A stretch of 37,676 bases of DNA from Euryarchaeota archaeon UBA433 (GTDB lineage: Archaea > Thermoplasmatota > Poseidoniia > Poseidoniales > Poseidoniaceae), in assembly GCA_002495535.1 (NCBI GenBank), contig DAFX01000061.1:9646-47321 (forward strand). Direction: 5' to 3'. The notes below the pieces were generated by a model. That model was not told the origin of the DNA. It searched no databases and worked only from the letters and a program-made list of their open reading frames with translations. Both the position numbers and the translations under genes were made by a program. Positions 34,126 through 37,676 of this stretch are shown here, one piece after another (positions within the stretch are counted from its first letter, which is position 1; each line of letters starts with the position of its first letter).

Positions 34126-34608
34126 ATGCACGCCCTCATGGAAACCAGCGCAGGAAACATCACCATCGAACTTTACCACGGCAGCGCCCCCGATACAGTG
34201 GCGAACTTCGTCCGTTTGGTCGAGATGGGCCACTACGATGGACTTCATTTCCACAGAGTTATTGCAGACTTCATGATTCAAGGCGGATGCCCCCATTCCA
34301 AGGACCCAATGTCTCGCCGTGCCGGAACTGGCGGGCCTGGATGGAACATTCCTTGTGAACCGTCCGCCCTCAGATTGAAGCACGACAAACCCGGGGTTCT
34401 CTCCATGGCGAACGCTGGAAAAAACACTGGCGGTTCGCAATTCTTCCTCACCACCGTAGCCACCCCTTGGCTCAACGGAAACCACGCCGTCTTTGGCGAG
34501 GTCTCTGAAGGTATGGACGTTGTCAAGACCATCGAAGCGTGCAAGAAGCTCCCCGGCGACCGACCAGCAGAGCCACAAAAGATCGTGAAGGTCACCATCG
34601 TCGCTTGA
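34126..34608 (+). CDS. Cyclophilin-type peptidyl-prolyl cis-trans isomerase
   Basis: 160 residues. Cyclophilin-fold signatures are clear: GNITIELYHGSAPDTVANFVRLVEMGHYDGLHFHRVIADFMIQGG, GVLSMANAGKNTGGSQFFLTT and LNGNHAVFGEVSEGMDVV. The catalytic Arg is that of FHRV, with FMIQGG, QFF and the WLNGNHAVFG region completing the active site. There is no signal peptide, so it is probably a cytoplasmic folding helper. The frame extends upstream to 34051, overlapping the surface-protein gene. The ATG at 34126, preceded by AAGGG, gives a family-like N-terminus. Confidence 0.93.
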   Translation: MHALMETSAGNITIELYHGSAPDTVANFVRLVEMGHYDGLHFHRVIADFMIQGGCPHSKDPMSRRAGTGGPGWNIPCEPSALRLKHDKPGVLSMANAGKNTGGSQFFLTTVATPWLNGNHAVFGEVSEGMDVVKTIEACKKLPGDRPAEPQKIVKVTIVA

Positions 34609-34617
34609 GGTGGTTTG

Positions 34618-35583
34618 GTGGCCATATTGGCCCTCCACGGCGGCGCAGGTGGCGACGGCGAATGGCGAGGTATGACTGATTTAGACCCCGATAGGCTGGC
34701 ATGTTTGAAGAGCATCTTGGCCGAGCTCGGACCGCGTCTGGAATCAGGAGAGCTTGACGCACTCGAGGCGGTCACCCTTGCAGTTGAGGCAATGGAGGAT
34801 GAACCGCTGTACAATGCAGGCCGCGGCTCAGTGCTCGCAGAGAATGGCCAAGTCTACATGGATGCAAGCATGATGCGTGGCACCGACCAAGCAGCCGGTT
34901 CTGTCGTCAATGTGGAAACAACACGCCACCCCATTCGGGCGGCGAACTTGTTATTGAAATCCGGCTGGCCGGTGATGCTCAATTCCAAATTTGCTGATGA
35001 GTACGCGGAGGAAAACGGCCTTGAACAAGTACCCCAATCATGGCTTCAAACTAAATTGCGACGCGCTCAATGGAGCAAGTGGAAAGCTCTGAACGCACGC
35101 CCAGGGTCCACAGACGAGGACGATGGGGCGGTGCTCGATCACGATTTGGAGGACACAGAGCCTGCCGGAATGGGCACCGTCGGGGCAGTCGCACTGGATG
35201 CCCACGGAAACCTCGCAGCCGCAACATCAACCGGTGGCATGACGGGAAAGCCACTGGGGCGGATTGGAGATACACCAATCATTGGAGCCGGAACCTGGTG
35301 CGATCAAAACGTCGCAGTTTCGTGCACGGGCGTCGGAGAGGCGTTCATTCGAACATGCGCTGCGCATGAAGTGGCTGTGCAATTTCGACAGACAGAAATC
35401 ACCCTCCAACAAGCCACTGAATCGGTATTGAATCAGGTTCAACCGCTGGGTGGCCGAGGGGGAATCATTGCAATTGGGGCTGACGGGCAAGTTGCTTTAC
35501 CATTCCAAACTATGCTGATGTATCGAGGCCTCTGGCAAAATGGTGCCATTTCAACAGGCATAGGCAATGAGACCTACTCTTGA
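34618..35583 (+). CDS. Isoaspartyl peptidase / L-asparaginase (Ntn hydrolase)
   Basis: 321 residues from a GTG at 34618, preceded by GAGGTGG; a TTG one codon earlier is also in frame. The N-terminus AILALHGGAGG and EPLYNAGRGSVLAENGQVYMDASMM match plant-type asparaginases. These self-cleave before a nucleophilic threonine. Here the candidate is Thr187 in GMGTVGAVALD, followed by the substrate-binding TSTGGMTGKPLGRIGDTPIIGAG. It probably removes isoaspartyl dipeptides or asparagine and so helps recycle damaged proteins. It starts 9 bases after the prolyl isomerase, suggesting one transcript. Confidence 0.93.
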   Translation: MAILALHGGAGGDGEWRGMTDLDPDRLACLKSILAELGPRLESGELDALEAVTLAVEAMEDEPLYNAGRGSVLAENGQVYMDASMMRGTDQAAGSVVNVETTRHPIRAANLLLKSGWPVMLNSKFADEYAEENGLEQVPQSWLQTKLRRAQWSKWKALNARPGSTDEDDGAVLDHDLEDTEPAGMGTVGAVALDAHGNLAAATSTGGMTGKPLGRIGDTPIIGAGTWCDQNVAVSCTGVGEAFIRTCAAHEVAVQFRQTEITLQQATESVLNQVQPLGGRGGIIAIGADGQVALPFQTMLMYRGLWQNGAISTGIGNETYS

Positions 35584-35640
35584 ACAATGGGGCACATAGA
35601 GCCTATCTCGGATTCAAGCGAGCCGTTTTGAGCCTGATTA

Positions 35641-35665
35641 TGCATAGTGGGTGGGTTTCTATGCA
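35641..35665. promoter_or_regulatory. Inverted repeat upstream of fumarase
   Basis: TGCATAG and CTATGCA form a perfect seven-base inverted repeat around an 11-base G- and T-rich spacer. It lies in the 210-base gap between the asparaginase and fumC. A TATA-like CGATAAAAA (35678-35686) follows within 15 bases. An operator for a dimeric regulator or a hairpin at the end of the upstream transcript are both possible; chance is not excluded. I see nothing else in this gap that looks coding. Confidence 0.3.
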
Positions 35666-35793
35666 CATATCTTCAACCGATAAAAACCCCCGCCGAGGTT
35701 GTCAATTCCAAGGGCAAATCAAACTCTACGGAACAGCATTTGCTTCAGGATATCCGTACGAACGGTGAAGAAGTACCGCTCCTAGGCCTCACC

Positions 35794-37185
35794 ATGGCCA
35801 ATGTACGCATCGAGGCGGACACGATGGGCGAACTCGAAGTTCCAGCAGACAAGTACTACGGGTGCCAAACTGCCCGTTCCCTGATCAATTTTGACATCGG
35901 AGAAGACACCATGCCGAAAAGCGTCATCCGAGCCTTTGGCATTCTCAAGCAGGCTGCGGCCAAGACCAATGTGGCACTGGAACAACTAGATCCAGCAGTG
36001 GGCGACCTCATTATTGCCGCCGCTCAGGAAGTGCTCGAGGGGAAACTCAACGACCATTTCCCCCTGCGAATTTGGCAAACTGGAAGTGGAACACAGTCCA
36101 ACATGAACACCAACGAAGTCATCGCAAATCGCGCCATCGAAATGGCTGGAGGGGAACTTGGATCCAAATCCCCAGTACATCCAAACGATCACGTCAACCG
36201 TGCCCAATCTTCGAACGACACGTTTCCAACCGCCATGCACATTGCTGCGGCTGAATCAATCACCCATGAGTTACTACCGAGCGTTCGGGCGCTACGAAAC
36301 GCCCTTGCAGAAAAATCAGAGGCTTGGAAGGACATTGTCAAGATTGGCAGAACTCATCTAATGGATGCGGTCCCGCTCACGCTTGGCCAAGAAGTCTCAG
36401 GATGGGTTGCACAACTTGACGCAGATTTGCGTAGAATCGACTTCGCCCTCGATGATTTGTTTGAACTTGCTTTAGGTGGTACTGCAGTCGGCACGGGCTT
36501 GAACACCCACCCATTGTTCGCACAAATGGTGGCGGATGAAATTGCCAACATCACAGGCTTAACGTTCTGTTCTGCTGAAAACAAATTCGCACAACTTGCA
36601 GCCCACGATGCGGTCGTCGCAGCTTCAGGAGCCCTCAACACGCTGGCAGTTTCTCTCATGAAAATAGCCAACGACGTACGATGGTTGGGCTCTGGTCCGC
36701 GTTGCGGTTTTGGAGAATTAGCCCTCCCAGCCAACGAACCCGGCTCTTCAATCATGCCAGGTAAAGTGAATCCAACTCAGGCTGAAGCGATGACCATGGT
36801 CTGCGCTCAAGTGATGGGCAACCACACAGCCATCACTGTTGGTGGCAGCCAAGGTAATTTTGAACTCAACGTCTACAAGCCGATGATGATTCACAACCTG
36901 CTCCATTCGGTACGGTTGCTCACAGATGCCTGCCGTACTTTCCGGACTAGGTGTGTTGATGGGATGGAGCCGGTGAACGAGACCATTGCGAGCCACCTAG
37001 AGAACTCGTTGATGCTTGTGACTGCACTCAACAACCACATCGGCTATGACAAGGCGGCAAAGATTGCCAAGAACGCCCACGAGAAAGGCACCACGCTCCG
37101 AGCGTCTGCACTCGAACTTGGCTACCTTACCAATGAGGAATTCGACGCTTGGGTCCGGCCCGAAGATATGATTGGCCCGAAGTAA
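35794..37185 (+). CDS. fumC: Fumarate hydratase, class II
   Basis: 463 residues, nearly the length of E. coli FumC. It interconverts fumarate and malate in the citric acid cycle. Motifs in order: MGELEVPADKYYGCQTARSLINF, TGSGTQSNMNTNEVIANRA near 100, HPNDHVNRAQSSNDTFPTAMHIAA near 130, GRTHLMDAVPLTLGQE near 187, and the lyase signature GSSIMPGKVNP near 317 with its catalytic Ser. The frame extends to 35647, but the extra 49 residues do not resemble the family and the ATG at 35794 gives the expected N-terminus. This is the cofactor-free, oxygen-stable enzyme, suiting an aerobic marine life style. Confidence 0.96.
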   Translation: MANVRIEADTMGELEVPADKYYGCQTARSLINFDIGEDTMPKSVIRAFGILKQAAAKTNVALEQLDPAVGDLIIAAAQEVLEGKLNDHFPLRIWQTGSGTQSNMNTNEVIANRAIEMAGGELGSKSPVHPNDHVNRAQSSNDTFPTAMHIAAAESITHELLPSVRALRNALAEKSEAWKDIVKIGRTHLMDAVPLTLGQEVSGWVAQLDADLRRIDFALDDLFELALGGTAVGTGLNTHPLFAQMVADEIANITGLTFCSAENKFAQLAAHDAVVAASGALNTLAVSLMKIANDVRWLGSGPRCGFGELALPANEPGSSIMPGKVNPTQAEAMTMVCAQVMGNHTAITVGGSQGNFELNVYKPMMIHNLLHSVRLLTDACRTFRTRCVDGMEPVNETIASHLENSLMLVTALNNHIGYDKAAKIAKNAHEKGTTLRASALELGYLTNEEFDAWVRPEDMIGPK

Positions 37186-37191
37186 TTTGTT

Positions 37192-37452
37192 TCAGCGAGA
37201 CCCTTCGATGAACACAAAATTCACCATCACCTGGAAAATCAAATACCAAACGACAATCATGGATACAATAGCAACCCCTCCGGGGTCAGACCCCGTGACG
37301 ACGCCGTAGCCAATAACAAGTCCAGCCAAACCGATCATGAAGAACACCCTGTAGGCAACCTGAGTGACAATTCGTGCCCTTGCAGACATTTCACGCCAAC
37401 CTGCAAAACCAAACCATCGGGCAATAAAACCGGAGTCTTTTTCATTCTTCAT
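37192..37452 (-). CDS. Small two-pass membrane protein
   Basis: 86 residues with a charged N-terminus (MKNEKDSGFIARWFGFAGWREMSARARI) followed by two hydrophobic segments at about 33-51 and 60-80. Family not recognised. Its start overlaps the stop of the upstream minus-strand gene in an ATGA, so the two are probably translated together. It is convergent with fumC, leaving 6 bases between stops. Confidence 0.65.
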   Translation of the reverse strand: MKNEKDSGFIARWFGFAGWREMSARARIVTQVAYRVFFMIGLAGLVIGYGVVTGSDPGGVAIVSMIVVWYLIFQVMVNFVFIEGSR

Positions 37453-37676
37453 TCATTCACTTCCTTTTTTTGACGAAAGTATTGACCAATTGCGAAACCT
37501 GCGCAATTGACCACCACATCCGATCCTTTGTTGCTCCATTCTTCTTCTGTGAATTCGAAAGGGAGGTACAATTCCAACACTTCCCAGCCAACAGAGAGGC
37601 CAAAAAACAACCCCCACCCCATCGGTATCCACCTGCCAACCAAAGTCCACTGGACAAAATGGCCAAGGGACCACAA
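37449..37676 (-). CDS. VanZ-like membrane protein fragment, N-terminus cut by window edge
   Basis: At least 75 residues are visible, and the frame is open to the right edge, so the real start is probably outside the window. Hydrophobic stretches (GWGLFFGLSVGWEVLELYLPFEF) and SDVVVNCAGFAIGQYF resemble the conserved C-terminal part of VanZ-like or DUF2585-like membrane proteins, which carry a D-x-x-x-N-x-x-G pattern. The family call is tentative. It overlaps the next gene by four bases. Confidence 0.55.
   Translation of the reverse strand: MWSLGHFVQWTLVGRWIPMGWGLFFGLSVGWEVLELYLPFEFTEEEWSNKGSDVVVNCAGFAIGQYFRQKKEVNE

Noticed and set aside
35580..35793. A 62-codon frame and a 49-codon extension of fumC in the gap before fumarase
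   Set aside because: Neither resembles a protein family, and the fumC ATG at 35794 gives the standard length.
1..37676. tRNA, rRNA, CRISPR arrays, insertion sequences, inteins and phage genes
   Set aside because: No cloverleaf with a TTCGA-type T-loop, regularly spaced direct repeat, transposase motif or intein splice block was found by reading; a tRNA or covariance-model scan would settle small RNAs.

Overview
The window looks like a chromosomal segment of a planktonic euryarchaeon, most likely Marine Group II (Candidatus Poseidoniales). The domain-level case is firm. It encodes the large subunit of the archaea-specific family D DNA polymerase, an archaeal primase large subunit, diphthine synthase, Trm5, an archaeal MptE-type pterin pyrophosphokinase, a DUF373 protein and an archaeal S13-S4-S11-Rpo3 cluster. 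TATA-like boxes sit about 25 bases before several start codons, as expected for leaderless archaeal transcripts. The finer placement is an inference from bacterial-type metabolic genes (ATP-dependent PEP carboxykinase, class II fumarase, PutP-like symporter) mixed with large secreted PPC/CARDB proteins. The DNA is gene-dense, and no gap exceeds about 210 bases. I see no rRNA, tRNA, CRISPR array, insertion sequence or phage gene.

Layout. 1-2.7 kb: a partial basic protein on the minus strand, then an AAA+ ATPase with an unrecognised N-terminal domain and a PqqB-like metallo-beta-lactamase-fold protein. 2.7-5.8 kb (minus): a sodium/solute symporter with an added extracellular domain, directly downstream of dph5. 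5.8-11.6 kb: trm5, a 45-residue zinc-ribbon protein, a two-pass membrane protein, mptE, priL, a DUF373 membrane protein and a CBS-pair protein. 11.7-15.6 kb: a zinc-ribbon protein, an orphan 270-residue protein, a small winged-helix-like protein, a stand-alone GlmU-type acyltransferase and a phosphohexomutase. The last two are probably part of amino-sugar nucleotide synthesis. 15.7-19.7 kb (minus): a 1325-residue membrane protein with about 37 hydrophobic segments and no family I recognise.

19.9-27.6 kb: ATP-type PEP carboxykinase, the DP2 polymerase subunit on the minus strand, orotate phosphoribosyltransferase and a THUMP-like methyltransferase. 27.7-30.2 kb: rps13, rps4, rps11 and rpo3, with a TATA box in front of the first gene. 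30.3-34.1 kb: a 1253-residue secreted, membrane-anchored surface protein. 34.1-37.2 kb: a cyclophilin-type prolyl isomerase, an isoaspartyl peptidase/asparaginase and fumarase. The right end holds two small minus-strand membrane proteins, one cut by the window edge.

The genes do not form one obvious pathway. The window is mostly housekeeping (replication, translation, RNA and protein modification, pterin and pyrimidine synthesis, central carbon) interspersed with envelope proteins. The best candidates for something new are the giant membrane protein with its repeated LGLRLP-type motif, the symporter fused to an extracellular domain, the AAA+ ATPase with its unknown N-terminal domain, and the overlooked 45-residue zinc-ribbon gene. 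All positions were read by eye. No homology search was run.
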